NCBI GenBank assembly: GCA_903923175.1 | Contig: CAIXWQ010000747.1 | Coordinates: forward strand, 1 to 42,481 | Direction: 5' to 3' | From: an uncultured delta proteobacterium | GTDB lineage: Bacteria > Myxococcota_A > Polyangia > Polyangiales > JADJMO01 | Length of the DNA stretch: 42,481 nucleotides | Part shown: positions 1 through 7,886 of the stretch, piece by piece | Numbering within the stretch: the first letter of the stretch is position 1 | Layout: every line of letters begins with the position of its first letter | The notes under the pieces: model-generated | Told to the model about the DNA's origin: nothing | Database searches by the model: none | What the model saw: the letters and a program-made list of their open reading frames with translations, nothing else | Made by a program: the position numbers and the translations under genes

Positions 1-2
1 AC

Positions 3-1241
3 GCGCGCGACGCGGCGGGCGACCCGATCGTGTGCTCGCGCGTCGGGTGCCTGGCCGACGTCGGCCTCGCGCGCGTGGGCTGGGGCGGCGCGTCGGTGGC
101 GCTCGCGGCGCCGGCGCGCGCGCCGCATTCGTCCCGCACCTTCGCCTGCGGAAGGAAGATCGCGCGGTCGTTCACCGTCGACGGGCGGCGGGGGGCCGAC
201 CGCGTGGCCTTGCGCGTGGAGGGCGCCGCGCCGTTCGCGTTCGCGTTCGCGTTCGCGTTCGCGCATCGCGACGACGGCGCGACCTGGGGCGCGAGCCTCG
301 CCATCGACCGCGGCGCGGGGCTCGCGATCGAGCCGCTGCTCTCTCGCGCTGCGCAGCCGACCTCGGTCGCCTCCGTCGCCGGCGGCGTCGTCGCGCTCTC
401 CGGCGCGCCGGCGGACGGGGCGCGCGCGGCCTGGATCGGCGCGGGCGGGCTCGTCGTACGCTCCGACAAGCCGCTGCCGAAGGGCGTATCGGTCGAGGGC
501 ATCGAGGCGATCGATCGCGACGGGCTCCTGCTGGCCGTCGACGGCAAGCTCCGTCGCTTCGCGAAGGGCGCGCTCGGCCCGGTGCTCGGCCCCGCGGCCG
601 GCGGCGCGGACGGCGCGAGCACGCACGTCGTCGCCGCGGTCGACGGCTCGATCGCACGGCTCGAGCTCGTCGGCGCGCTCGTCGACGTCGCCCGCTACGA
701 CGCGGGCGCGCTGCGGCACGTGCGCGAGCTGCGCCCGTGGGCCTTCCAGGCCGAGACACGGTTCGGGATCGTCGCGGGCGCGCCGGCCGCGTGGGTCGAG
801 GTCGCCGACGCCCCCTCGATCCTCGCGCGCTTCGCGGGCGCGAGCCTCGCGCCCGAGATCCGCGCCATCCCGGCGCCTTCGGCGATCGACGCCGCGCCGT
901 GCGAGGCCGCGCAAGCGAGCTGGCCGCGGGTGGTGGTGCCGGAACGCGCCGGCGAGCACCACCCCGTGCGCGTCGAGGAGGCCGGACGCTCGTACTGGAT
1001 CGGCACCGAGGCGGCGCTCGTCGGGCTCGGTCCGAACGGCGAGTCGTGTCGCGACGCGTACGTCCTCGGCGCGCCGTGGTCGCGCGGCGCGGGGCTCCTG
1101 CCGCTGAGCCGCGCGCCCGGCGCGCCGCGTGGCGTCCTGCTGCGTCCCGACGGCGACACGGGCCTCGTCGTCGAGGCGCTCACCTGCGCCCTCGTCGACG
1201 ACGCGCCGGCCGAGGCGCTCGCCGACTGGTCCGGCTACTGA
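3..1241 (+). CDS. Hypothetical protein, 5' truncated by the window edge
   Basis: The frame is open from the first bases of the window to TGA at 1239-1241, so the real start lies upstream or at a GTG near position 30. I do not recognise a family. The visible 413 codons are rich in Ala, Gly, Val and Asp, and read like short beta-strands of a propeller-type protein. One HRDDGATW segment resembles a sialidase Asp-box (SxDxGxTW). Two late Cys (SCRD and TCAL) could form a disulfide. A pure hexanucleotide run at 234-263 encodes (Phe-Ala)5. The gene converges on the ferredoxin-like gene with only 10 bases between stop codons. Function is unknown. Confidence 0.6.
   Translation, partial: ARDAAGDPIVCSRVGCLADVGLARVGWGGASVALAAPARAPHSSRTFACGRKIARSFTVDGRRGADRVALRVEGAAPFAFAFAFAFAHRDDGATWGASLAIDRGAGLAIEPLLSRAAQPTSVASVAGGVVALSGAPADGARAAWIGAGGLVVRSDKPLPKGVSVEGIEAIDRDGLLLAVDGKLRRFAKGALGPVLGPAAGGADGASTHVVAAVDGSIARLELVGALVDVARYDAGALRHVRELRPWAFQAETRFGIVAGAPAAWVEVADAPSILARFAGASLAPEIRAIPAPSAIDAAPCEAAQASWPRVVVPERAGEHHPVRVEEAGRSYWIGTEAALVGLGPNGESCRDAYVLGAPWSRGAGLLPLSRAPGAPRGVLLRPDGDTGLVVEALTCALVDDAPAEALADWSGY
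234..263 (+). repeat. Hexanucleotide tandem repeat, (TTCGCG)x5
   Basis: Five uninterrupted copies of TTCGCG lie inside the first gene and encode a Phe-Ala run. Because the unit is six bases, gain or loss of a unit keeps the frame and changes only the length of the dipeptide run. Confidence 0.9.
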
Positions 1242-1251
1242 TCCGCGCGCC

Positions 1252-2571
1252 TCACGCGCTCGGATCCTTCACGCGTCCGAGCGCCGCCTTCAGGAACCGC
1301 GAGGTGACCTGCTCGCTCGCCAGCGCGCGCTTGGCCGCCGGCAGCGCGAGCAGCGCCCGCAGCGCCTCGCCGAGGAAGCCGACGCCGCGGGTGGTCGCCT
1401 CCTGGTAGAGCATGTCGCCGAGGTGGCCGCGCTCGAGCGCCATCCTCAGCGATTTCTCGATCGCGTCCTTCGGCACGTGCGTCGGGTGCTCGCGCCGCAC
1501 GACGTGCATCGAGTCCTTGCGGCAGGCGTCGACGCACACGCCGCAGCCGATGCAGCGCTCGACGTCGACGTGCGCGCGCAGGTCGCTCTTGCGCTTGCCC
1601 GCGAGGCGCTCGGGCTTCATCTCGATGGCGGCGATCGGGCAGGCGCGCGCGCACTTCGAGCAGCCTACGCAGTGGTCCGGGTGCGAGGCGGCGAGGAAGC
1701 CGCTCGGGTTCACCGCGCGCAGATCGAACTCGTTGATGGCCGAGAGCTGCCCGCAGCAGCAGCCGCAGCAGTTGCAGATGTACGTCGGCCGCTCGAGCAC
1801 GTTGTCGGCGATCTGCACGAGCCCGTGCTTGCGCGCGTCGACCATGATGTCGAGCGCCTCTTGCTTGGTGATCGCGCGCCCGAAGCCGCGTCGGATGACG
1901 AACTCGGCGCCGCCGTTCAGCGACAGGCAGACCTCCTGCGGCGCATCGCACGCCGTGCCGAGGTGCGACGCCTCGTGGCGGCAGTAGCAGAGCGACACCG
2001 CGTGCGAAGTCGCCTCCGACACGACGCTCGTCGCGCGCTCCCAGTCGAGCACGTCCGGCGTCTCGCCCGCCCCGTGCCCCAGCGCCGTCTCGTGCACCAT
2101 CGCGCGCCCGAGCACCGTCTCGCCGCCGAAGACCTCGCGCGCGAAGGTGTCGTCGCCGTGCATGTACGCGTGCAGCGCCTCTGCCATGCGCTTCTTCGGG
2201 ATGGAGTCCTTCGCGCGCATCATCGAGAACTCGAAGAAGCCGACCACCGGCGGCGCCAGCAGGTAGCGCGTCTCGCCGCTGCGCGCGCTCACGAGGTCGA
2301 CGACCACGCCTTTGTCGCACATGGCGTCGAGCTTCGGCGCGAGCTCGGCCTCGGGCACGCCGACGCTCTTCGCGATCGCGTGGAGCGTCGCCGGCGCGAC
2401 CGGCAGCCGCGAGGCGATCGCCGCCTCCTCGGGCGTGTACATGATCTCGAGGATCTCGCGGAACCCCTCGCGCGCGCGCTCGTCGGTCGGCTCCGGGAGC
2501 GCGACGGTGCTCGCCGAAAGGCGCGTGACCAGCTCGCGATACTGCTCTTTGAGATGTCCGAGGTGCCCCAT
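1252..2571 (-). CDS. Multi-cluster [4Fe-4S] ferredoxin-like protein
   Basis: A 439-aa probable cytoplasmic electron-transfer or redox-sensing protein. The first 110 residues are helical and HTH-like (residues about 45-95 look like a winged-helix or dissimilatory-type domain). A Cys-rich part follows: CYCRHE at 195, further Cys at 208 and 215, then CNCCGCCCG at 266-274. Two classic ferredoxin motifs come next, CVGCSKCARAC at 301-311 and CIGCGVCVDAC at 340-350, each fit for one [4Fe-4S] cluster. The start ATG at 2571 is preceded by GGGGAGG, which supports it over the much longer open frame upstream. The gene is divergent from the CNNM/CBS gene, so the 129 bases between them must hold both promoters. 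Homologues of this layout are known to me mainly as uncharacterised 4Fe-4S proteins in anaerobic delta-proteobacteria. The substrate is unknown. Confidence 0.88.
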   Translation of the reverse strand: MGHLGHLKEQYRELVTRLSASTVALPEPTDERAREGFREILEIMYTPEEAAIASRLPVAPATLHAIAKSVGVPEAELAPKLDAMCDKGVVVDLVSARSGETRYLLAPPVVGFFEFSMMRAKDSIPKKRMAEALHAYMHGDDTFAREVFGGETVLGRAMVHETALGHGAGETPDVLDWERATSVVSEATSHAVSLCYCRHEASHLGTACDAPQEVCLSLNGGAEFVIRRGFGRAITKQEALDIMVDARKHGLVQIADNVLERPTYICNCCGCCCGQLSAINEFDLRAVNPSGFLAASHPDHCVGCSKCARACPIAAIEMKPERLAGKRKSDLRAHVDVERCIGCGVCVDACRKDSMHVVRREHPTHVPKDAIEKSLRMALERGHLGDMLYQEATTRGVGFLGEALRALLALPAAKRALASEQVTSRFLKAALGRVKDPSA

Positions 2572-2685
2572 GGCCGTGGCCTCCCCTGCGCGTGCGCGCC
2601 GGCTCGTGGCAGCGCTCAGGATCGACGCGCCGCGCGAGCCCCGCAAGCCGCGCGCGCCTGGCACGCGGCGTGAAGCGGTGCGCCC

Positions 2686-2692
2686 GCGGAGG
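2686..2692 (+). promoter_or_regulatory. Ribosome binding site fixing a TTG start
   Basis: GCGGAGG lies 8 bases before TTG at 2701. It is the reason for choosing this rare start codon for the CNNM/CBS gene, whose first hydrophobic segment begins immediately after it. Confidence 0.6.
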
Positions 2693-2700
2693 CGACGCTC

Positions 2701-3924
2701 TTGCTCACCACGCTCGGCGGTGTCGTGGCGGTCATCCTCTGCATCGCCGCGAACGCCTTCTTCGTCGCCGCCGAGCTCGCCATCGTGACCGTGCGCGCCA
2801 CCTGGGTGCGCGAGGCCGTGGAGCAGCAGCGCCTCGGCGCGCGCAAGCTCGACCTCGCGAAGGTCGATCTCGACGGCTCGCTCGCCGCCTGCCAGCTCGG
2901 CATCACGCTCGCCAGCATCGCGCTCGGCTGGCTCGGCGAGCCGGCGATCGCGGCGCTGGTGCAGGCCCCGCTCCGCTCCTCGATCGCGGCGCACTCGGTC
3001 GCCACCGTGATCGCCTTCCTCGGCATCACGTTCCTCCACGTCGTGCTCGGCGAGCTCGCGCCCAAGGCCGTCGCGCTGGGGCGCCCCGAGGAGGTCGCGC
3101 TCGCCGTCGCCGGGCCGCTGGTGCTCTTCCGCCGCGCGCTGCACCCGCTGGTCTCGGCGATGAACGCCTCGGGCGCGTGGGTGGTGCGCCGGCTCGGCTT
3201 CACCGCGGCGCCGATCAGCGAGCGTGCACACTCGGCGGGCGAGCTGCGCATGTTGGTCGAGGAGAGCCGCGACGCCGAGCAGCTCGACGACACGTTCGCC
3301 GAGGTCGCGCAGCGCTCGCTGCGCATGGGCGAGCTCTGCGTGCGCGACGTGATGGTGCCGCGCGCCCGCATGGAGGTGCTCGACGATCGCCTCGAAGCGC
3401 ACACCGTCCTGCGCCGGTTCGCGTCCACCGGCCTCTCGCGGCTCCCCGTGTGGTCGAGCCGCCGCGGCCGCTTCCTCGGCGTGGCGCACGCCAAGCTCGT
3501 GATGCTCCAGTACGTGCGCGAGGGCCGGATCGACCTGGTCTCCGCGAGCTTCGCCCCGGCGCGGATCGCGGCGTCCGCGACGCTCGCCAGCGCGCTGGAG
3601 GCGTTCCAGCGCACGCGGCAGCACCTCGCACTGGTCGTCGCAGACACGCCCTCGCCCGCCGGCGCGCGGGGGCGAGCGCCCTCCGGCGACGCCGCCGAGG
3701 TCGTCGGGCTCCTGACGCTGGAGGACGTGCTGGAGGAGCTCGTCGGCGAGATCGAGGACGAGACCGACGTCGACCCGACCGCGCGCATGCGCACCTCGCG
3801 CCCATCTCGCACGTCGCGCCCGTCGCTGTCGCCGCGCGTGTCGCCCGCTCCGCCCGCTCCGCCCGCTCCGCCCGCCGCGCGCGACGCGGCGCGCCCCTCG
3901 TCTCCTTCGCACCCCTCGCACTAG
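2701..3924 (+). CDS. CNNM/DUF21 transmembrane protein with CBS domains (HlyC/CorC family)
   Basis: A 407-aa inner-membrane protein, family-level role in divalent cation (Mg/Co) transport or its control. The start is TTG with a good GGAGG. Residues 1-150 form the DUF21/CNNM domain: hydrophobic segments near 3-20, 75-95 and 98-120, with the family motifs FFVAAELAIVTVR and GELAPKAVAL. A CBS pair follows: RDVMVPRARMEVL (about 218-230), the middle region with SRLPVW, and VVGLLTLEDVLEELVGEIEDE near 340-360. The usual C-terminal CorC/HlyC transporter-associated domain is absent. The protein instead ends in a roughly 45-residue Ser/Pro/Arg tail with a PAPPAPPAPP repeat. Hemolysin is an old annotation name for the family and I do not infer toxin activity. 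Confidence 0.9.
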   Translation: MLTTLGGVVAVILCIAANAFFVAAELAIVTVRATWVREAVEQQRLGARKLDLAKVDLDGSLAACQLGITLASIALGWLGEPAIAALVQAPLRSSIAAHSVATVIAFLGITFLHVVLGELAPKAVALGRPEEVALAVAGPLVLFRRALHPLVSAMNASGAWVVRRLGFTAAPISERAHSAGELRMLVEESRDAEQLDDTFAEVAQRSLRMGELCVRDVMVPRARMEVLDDRLEAHTVLRRFASTGLSRLPVWSSRRGRFLGVAHAKLVMLQYVREGRIDLVSASFAPARIAASATLASALEAFQRTRQHLALVVADTPSPAGARGRAPSGDAAEVVGLLTLEDVLEELVGEIEDETDVDPTARMRTSRPSRTSRPSLSPRVSPAPPAPPAPPAARDAARPSSPSHPSH

Positions 3925-4023
3925 CGCTTCGATCGGCGCGTGCGCGCGCGCGACTCGTGCGGCTGCGCGCGCCTGCGTGTGGCGCGCGTGGCGCGCGTCT
4001 GCACGGCCGCCTACCATGGCCGG

Positions 4024-5229
4024 ATGCGCTCGCTCTCCGGCTCGACTCCTCGGCGGGCGACGCGGCTCGCGCGCACGTCGCTCGCCCTGCTGCTCGGGTG
4101 CGCCGCCGCGCTCGCCTCCGCGCTCGCCTGCGGTTCGATCGCCGCGTGCGGCGGCGCGGTGGGCGACGACGTCGTGGCCGCCTCCGACGCCTCCTCCGAC
4201 ACGAGCCGCGGCGACGCCTTGGGCGACACGCACGTCGGCGACGCGCCGGTCTTCCCCACGGAGGACGGCTCGACGGACGCGTCGGACGCCTCGGACGCCG
4301 CGCCCGCGCCCGACACCGGCGCCCCCAAGACCTGCTCGATCGACGCCGACTGCGCCTCGGCGCCCGGCGCGCACACCTGCTGCGCCGGCCGCTGCGTCGA
4401 CACCGCCACCAACCTCGATCACTGCGGCCGCTGCAGCCAGCCGTGTCGGCTCGATCACGCGACCGGCGTCTGCGCCGCGGGGAGCTGCAAGGTCTCGACG
4501 TGCGCCGCGCCGTGGATGGACTGCAACGGCGCGCCGGGCGACGGCTGTGAGGTCGACACCTCGTCGAGCGCCGCGAGCTGCGGCAGCTGCGCCCACGCGT
4601 GCGTCGCGAGCAGCGGCACCGCCGCGTGCAGCGGCTCGGCCTGCGCGATCACGGCCTGCCCGGCCGGCACGGGCGACTGCAACCACGCCTTCGCCGACGG
4701 CTGCGAGGCCAATTTCGCCACCGATCCGAGCAACTGCGGCGGGTGCGGCAGCAAGCCGACCGAGCGCTGCAACCTCGCCGACGACGACTGCAACGGCCGC
4801 TGCGACGATCTCGCGGGCTGCCGCGTCGCCGTCGCCCGCAGCGTCAACGGCGCGAGCGGCGAGCACTTCTACTCGAGCGACGCGGCCGAGGCGGCGTGCT
4901 GCGGGTTCACCGTCGAGAACTCGCCGTACTTCTTCCTGTACGCATCGGCGCAGGCGGGGCTCGTGCCGATCTACCGCTGCGTGCTCGGCACCGGCTTCCA
5001 CCTGCTCACGACCAGCTCCGCCTGCGAGGGGGCCCCGGGCGCGACGCTGGAGGGGCAGATGGGCTGGATCGGCACCTCCGCGGCCTGCGGCGCGACGCCG
5101 CTCTACCGGCTCGCGCACGGCAACGACCATTTCTTCACGACCTCGGCCCCCGAGCGCGACGCGGCGATCGCCAGCGGCTACGTCTCCGAGGGGACCGCAG
5201 GCTGGGTCTGGACTACGCCGCAGGGGTGA
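4024..5229 (+). CDS. Cys-rich lipoprotein with DUF5648-type C-terminal domain
   Basis: A 401-aa predicted surface lipoprotein. ATG at 4024 (MRSLSGS) is followed by a hydrophobic segment and an ALAC lipobox, which fits better than the in-frame start 84 bases upstream. After an Asp/Ser/Thr/Ala-rich linker come Cys-rich modules (CSIDADC, CCAGRC, CGRCSQPC, CGSCAHAC, CGGCGSKP) of the kind common in myxobacterial exported proteins. The last 125 residues carry a DUF5648-like repeat: GEHFYSSDAAE, YRCVLGTGFHLLTT and NDHFFTTSAPERDAAIASGY, each followed by EG...GW. Such domains are found on secreted proteins and enzymes and may bind ligands; the exact role is unknown. Its 3' end overlaps the convergent methyltransferase gene by 17 bases. 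Confidence 0.82.
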   Translation: MRSLSGSTPRRATRLARTSLALLLGCAAALASALACGSIAACGGAVGDDVVAASDASSDTSRGDALGDTHVGDAPVFPTEDGSTDASDASDAAPAPDTGAPKTCSIDADCASAPGAHTCCAGRCVDTATNLDHCGRCSQPCRLDHATGVCAAGSCKVSTCAAPWMDCNGAPGDGCEVDTSSSAASCGSCAHACVASSGTAACSGSACAITACPAGTGDCNHAFADGCEANFATDPSNCGGCGSKPTERCNLADDDCNGRCDDLAGCRVAVARSVNGASGEHFYSSDAAEAACCGFTVENSPYFFLYASAQAGLVPIYRCVLGTGFHLLTTSSACEGAPGATLEGQMGWIGTSAACGATPLYRLAHGNDHFFTTSAPERDAAIASGYVSEGTAGWVWTTPQG

Positions 5230-5944
5230 CGACGCGCAGCACCCGCCCGAGCTTGCGCGCGACCCCCTCGACGTCGTCGACGGTCTCGACGTCGTAGCGC
5301 GCGATCTCCTCGACGCCCGCGGTCGGCACGTACGTGCGACCGGGATCGCCCACCAGGACGTGCTTGCCCGCGCGCGAAAGGGTCGCGAGCCACGGCACCA
5401 CGCGCCCCGACATCGGCTGCTCGTAGCAGACGTCGCCGGCCAGCACGACGTCGAACCCCTCGCACGGGTCGCCGACCAGATCGCGCGTCGTCGACTCGAT
5501 CACGGCCGCGACGTGCGCGCCGGCGCGGCGGGCGTTCGCGCGGGTCGCGTGCAGCGCGAACACGTCGATGTCGGCGGCGAGCACGCGGCGCGCCCCCGCC
5601 ATCGCAGCCGCGATCGCCACCAGCCCCGAGCCGCTGCCGAAATCCACCACCGCGCGGCCCCGCACGAGCTCAGGGTGATCGAGCACGTGCCGCGCGAGCG
5701 CCTGCCCGCCCGCCCACGCGAAGGCCCAGTACGGCGGCGGCACCGCGCGCTCGGCGAGCCACGCCTCGGTCACCGTCCAGAGCGTGGTGATCTCGGTGGC
5801 GAGGTGGAGCGCGATCTCGGGGACGAGCTTCGCCGACGCCACCGCGGTGTGGGCCGCGATGAACGCGTCGCGCGCCTCCTCGCCGACCACGTGCCGCGCG
5901 CGCCTCGCCTCCCGCTCGTCGTCGCTCGCGCCTCTCCCGCTCAT
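5213..5944 (-). CDS. Class I SAM methyltransferase, ETF-beta lysine methyltransferase-like
   Basis: A 243-aa soluble enzyme expected to transfer a methyl group from S-adenosylmethionine to a protein lysine. The features point to the METTL20/ETFBKMT and PrmA-like seven-beta-strand group: PPPYWAFAWAGGQALARH, then SAM motif I VVDFGSGSGLVAIAAA, an acidic motif II (AADID) and a motif IV of the form GDVCYEQP. The N-terminal 20 residues are charged, and residues 30-60 form the small lid seen in this group. ATG at 5944 follows a GGGAG at 11 bases spacing. The gene is convergent with the DUF5648 lipoprotein gene. I see no ETF genes nearby, so the substrate (ETF beta, ribosomal protein L11 or another protein) is inferred from family resemblance only. 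Confidence 0.85.
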   Translation of the reverse strand: MSGRGASDDEREARRARHVVGEEARDAFIAAHTAVASAKLVPEIALHLATEITTLWTVTEAWLAERAVPPPYWAFAWAGGQALARHVLDHPELVRGRAVVDFGSGSGLVAIAAAMAGARRVLAADIDVFALHATRANARRAGAHVAAVIESTTRDLVGDPCEGFDVVLAGDVCYEQPMSGRVVPWLATLSRAGKHVLVGDPGRTYVPTAGVEEIARYDVETVDDVEGVARKLGRVLRVVTPAA

Positions 5945-6000
5945 CTCCCGCTCATCTCCCGCCGGATCCTACGGAGTTCGTCGCCGGGGCGCCGCTCGCC

Positions 6001-6028
6001 TTGACCTCGTGGAAATGTCCGTTAATGT
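6001..6028 (+). promoter_or_regulatory. Candidate sigma-70-like promoter for the aminotransferase gene
   Basis: TTGACC at 6001-6006 and TAATGT at 6023-6028 are separated by 16 bases, in a locally AT-richer stretch upstream of the class V aminotransferase gene. It is a match by eye only. Confidence 0.3.
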
Positions 6029-6190
6029 GGACGCACGGTCACGAGTACCAGCGCGTAGCCCCGGCTTGCTGGTCGACAACCCTCCGTCTGCGGTGGGGTG
6101 CCCCGGGTGAAGACCAGGCTGCTCGCGATCGTGCGAGCGGCAAGCGCGGACGCAGGCTCGACCGGCGTCCCTTCGGTTCCCCGAGGCGCC

Positions 6191-7738
6191 ATGTCGCACC
6201 GTGCTCCGTCCGCCACGTCCACGTCCACGTCCGCGTCCGACGTGTCCAGCGCGTCGCTCTCCGCCGCCGCGCGCCCCCTCCGGTCCGTCACGCGCGCCGC
6301 GCCCGCGCTCCCTGCGCTCCCCGCGCTCGCCGAGCTCGTCGGCCACGATCTCGTGGTGCCGCTCGCCGCTCCGCGCGACGGCGCGCGCTGCGCCCGCTAC
6401 GCGAACCTCGATCAGGCGGCGAGCGCGCCGAGTCTGCGCGTCGTCGCCGAGGCGCTCGAGGCGCTGCTTCCCTGGTACTCGAGCGTGCACCGCGGCGCGG
6501 GCTTCGCGTCGCGCGTGTGCAGCGAGCTGCTCGAAGGGGCGCGCAGCGCGGTCGCGCGGTTCGTCGGCGCGCGCGCGGACGACGAGGTGATCTTCACCCG
6601 CGGCACCACCGAGGCGCTCAACCTCCTCGCGCACGCGGTGCCCGACGGCGCGACGGTCGTCTCGTTCGCGTCGGAGCACCACGCGAACCTGCTGCCGTGG
6701 CGCCGGCTCGCCTCCCCGGAGCGCGCGCGCGCGCGGCACGTCGAGCTCGCCATCCCCCGCAGCGTCGCGGAGGCCGTCTCCGCCGCCGATCGCGCCCTCG
6801 CCGACGCGCGCGCGCACGCGTCCGCCGGCGGTCCGCTGCTGCTCACCGTCACCGGCGCGAGCAACGTCACGGGCGAGCTCTTCCCGCTCGAGGCGCTCGT
6901 CGGCGTCGCCAAGCGGCACGGCGCGCGCGTGGCGATCGACGGCGCGCAGCTCGCGCCGCACCGCGCGGTCGATCTCGAAGCGCTCGGCGCCGACTGGATC
7001 GCGCTCTCCGGCCACAAGCTCTACGCCCCCTACGGCGCGGGCGCGCTCGTCGGCCGGCGCGACTGGCTCGACGCGGCGACGCCGTGGCTCGCCGGCGGCG
7101 GCGCGGTCCGCTCCGTCTCGCGCGAGGCCGAGTGGCACTCGGGCCCCGCGCGCCACGAAGCGGGGACCCCCAACGTGCTCGGCGCGATCGCCCTCGGCGC
7201 CGCCTGCCGCGCGCTCGGCGAGCTCGGGATGGACGCGGTCGCCGCGCACGAGATCGCGCTGGTCGAGCGCGCGCGTCGCGGGCTGCGCGCGGCCGGGGTC
7301 GAGGTGCTCTCGCTCTTCGGCGACGGCGCGGGCTCGCTCGGGCGCATCGGCGTCGTCGCGTTCCAGATCGCGGAGCTCCCGCACGGCCTGGTCGCCGCGG
7401 CGCTGAGCGCCGAGCACGGCCTCGGCGTGCGCGACGGCGCGTTCTGCGCGCACCCGCTCGTCCGCGTGCTCCTCGCGAGCAGCCGTGATCGCGTCGATCG
7501 CGGCGGCGCGGTGCGCGCGAGCTTCGGCGTGGGGACCACGAGCGAGGAGATCGATCGGCTCGCGTCGGCAGTGACCGAGCTCGCCGCGCGCGGGCCGCGG
7601 CTGCGCTACCGGCTCGACGCCGGGCGCTGGGCTGTCGAGGACGACGCGCGCGCGCTGCCGACGCTCCACCCGCTGCTCGGGGTCGTCGGCGCGTCCCACC
7701 GCGTCGTCGAGCCCGCGCCGTGCGTCGCGACGGGGTGA
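6191..7738 (+). CDS. Class V PLP-dependent aminotransferase, cysteine desulfurase (SufS)-like
   Basis: A 515-aa predicted pyridoxal-phosphate enzyme. The first 60 residues are a Ser/Ala/Thr-rich, low-complexity extension. The catalytic fold follows: FTRGTTEALN (PLP phosphate contact), SEHHAN, TGASNVTGE and AIDGAQLAPHRAVD, then ALSGHKLYAPYG, where Lys276 should form the Schiff base. RDGAFCAHPLV holds Cys419 at the position of the SufS/CsdA persulfide cysteine. The best guess is removal of sulfur from cysteine or a related beta/gamma-lyase reaction. No suf or isc genes are adjacent, so a role in Fe-S assembly is not shown. The C-terminal 35 residues after the fold are an unusual extension. The start at 6191 is chosen over an in-frame ATG at 6098, which would add a further unconserved segment; this choice is uncertain. 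Confidence 0.85.
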   Translation: MSHRAPSATSTSTSASDVSSASLSAAARPLRSVTRAAPALPALPALAELVGHDLVVPLAAPRDGARCARYANLDQAASAPSLRVVAEALEALLPWYSSVHRGAGFASRVCSELLEGARSAVARFVGARADDEVIFTRGTTEALNLLAHAVPDGATVVSFASEHHANLLPWRRLASPERARARHVELAIPRSVAEAVSAADRALADARAHASAGGPLLLTVTGASNVTGELFPLEALVGVAKRHGARVAIDGAQLAPHRAVDLEALGADWIALSGHKLYAPYGAGALVGRRDWLDAATPWLAGGGAVRSVSREAEWHSGPARHEAGTPNVLGAIALGAACRALGELGMDAVAAHEIALVERARRGLRAAGVEVLSLFGDGAGSLGRIGVVAFQIAELPHGLVAAALSAEHGLGVRDGAFCAHPLVRVLLASSRDRVDRGGAVRASFGVGTTSEEIDRLASAVTELAARGPRLRYRLDAGRWAVEDDARALPTLHPLLGVVGASHRVVEPAPCVATG

Positions 7739-7886
7739 GCGAGCGCGCACTGTCGCGTCGATCGAACGAGCGCCTCGCGACGAGATCCCAACGCCGGGCG
7801 CGCGCGCTCCCGATGCTACGGTCTAGCCGCAGCGCGCTCCGGCAGGGGACGCGCCCGACCAACGATCGTGCGTGGAGGGGAACGAC

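Noticed and set aside
2701-3924. Hemolysin toxin
   Set aside because: The name is historical for CNNM/CBS proteins; the sequence shows a cation-transport type membrane and CBS layout.
2572-5130. N-terminal extension of the ferredoxin-like frame to 1292 codons
   Set aside because: It runs antisense through the CNNM/CBS and DUF5648 genes and has only Arg/Ala-rich sequence; a good ribosome binding site supports ATG 2571.
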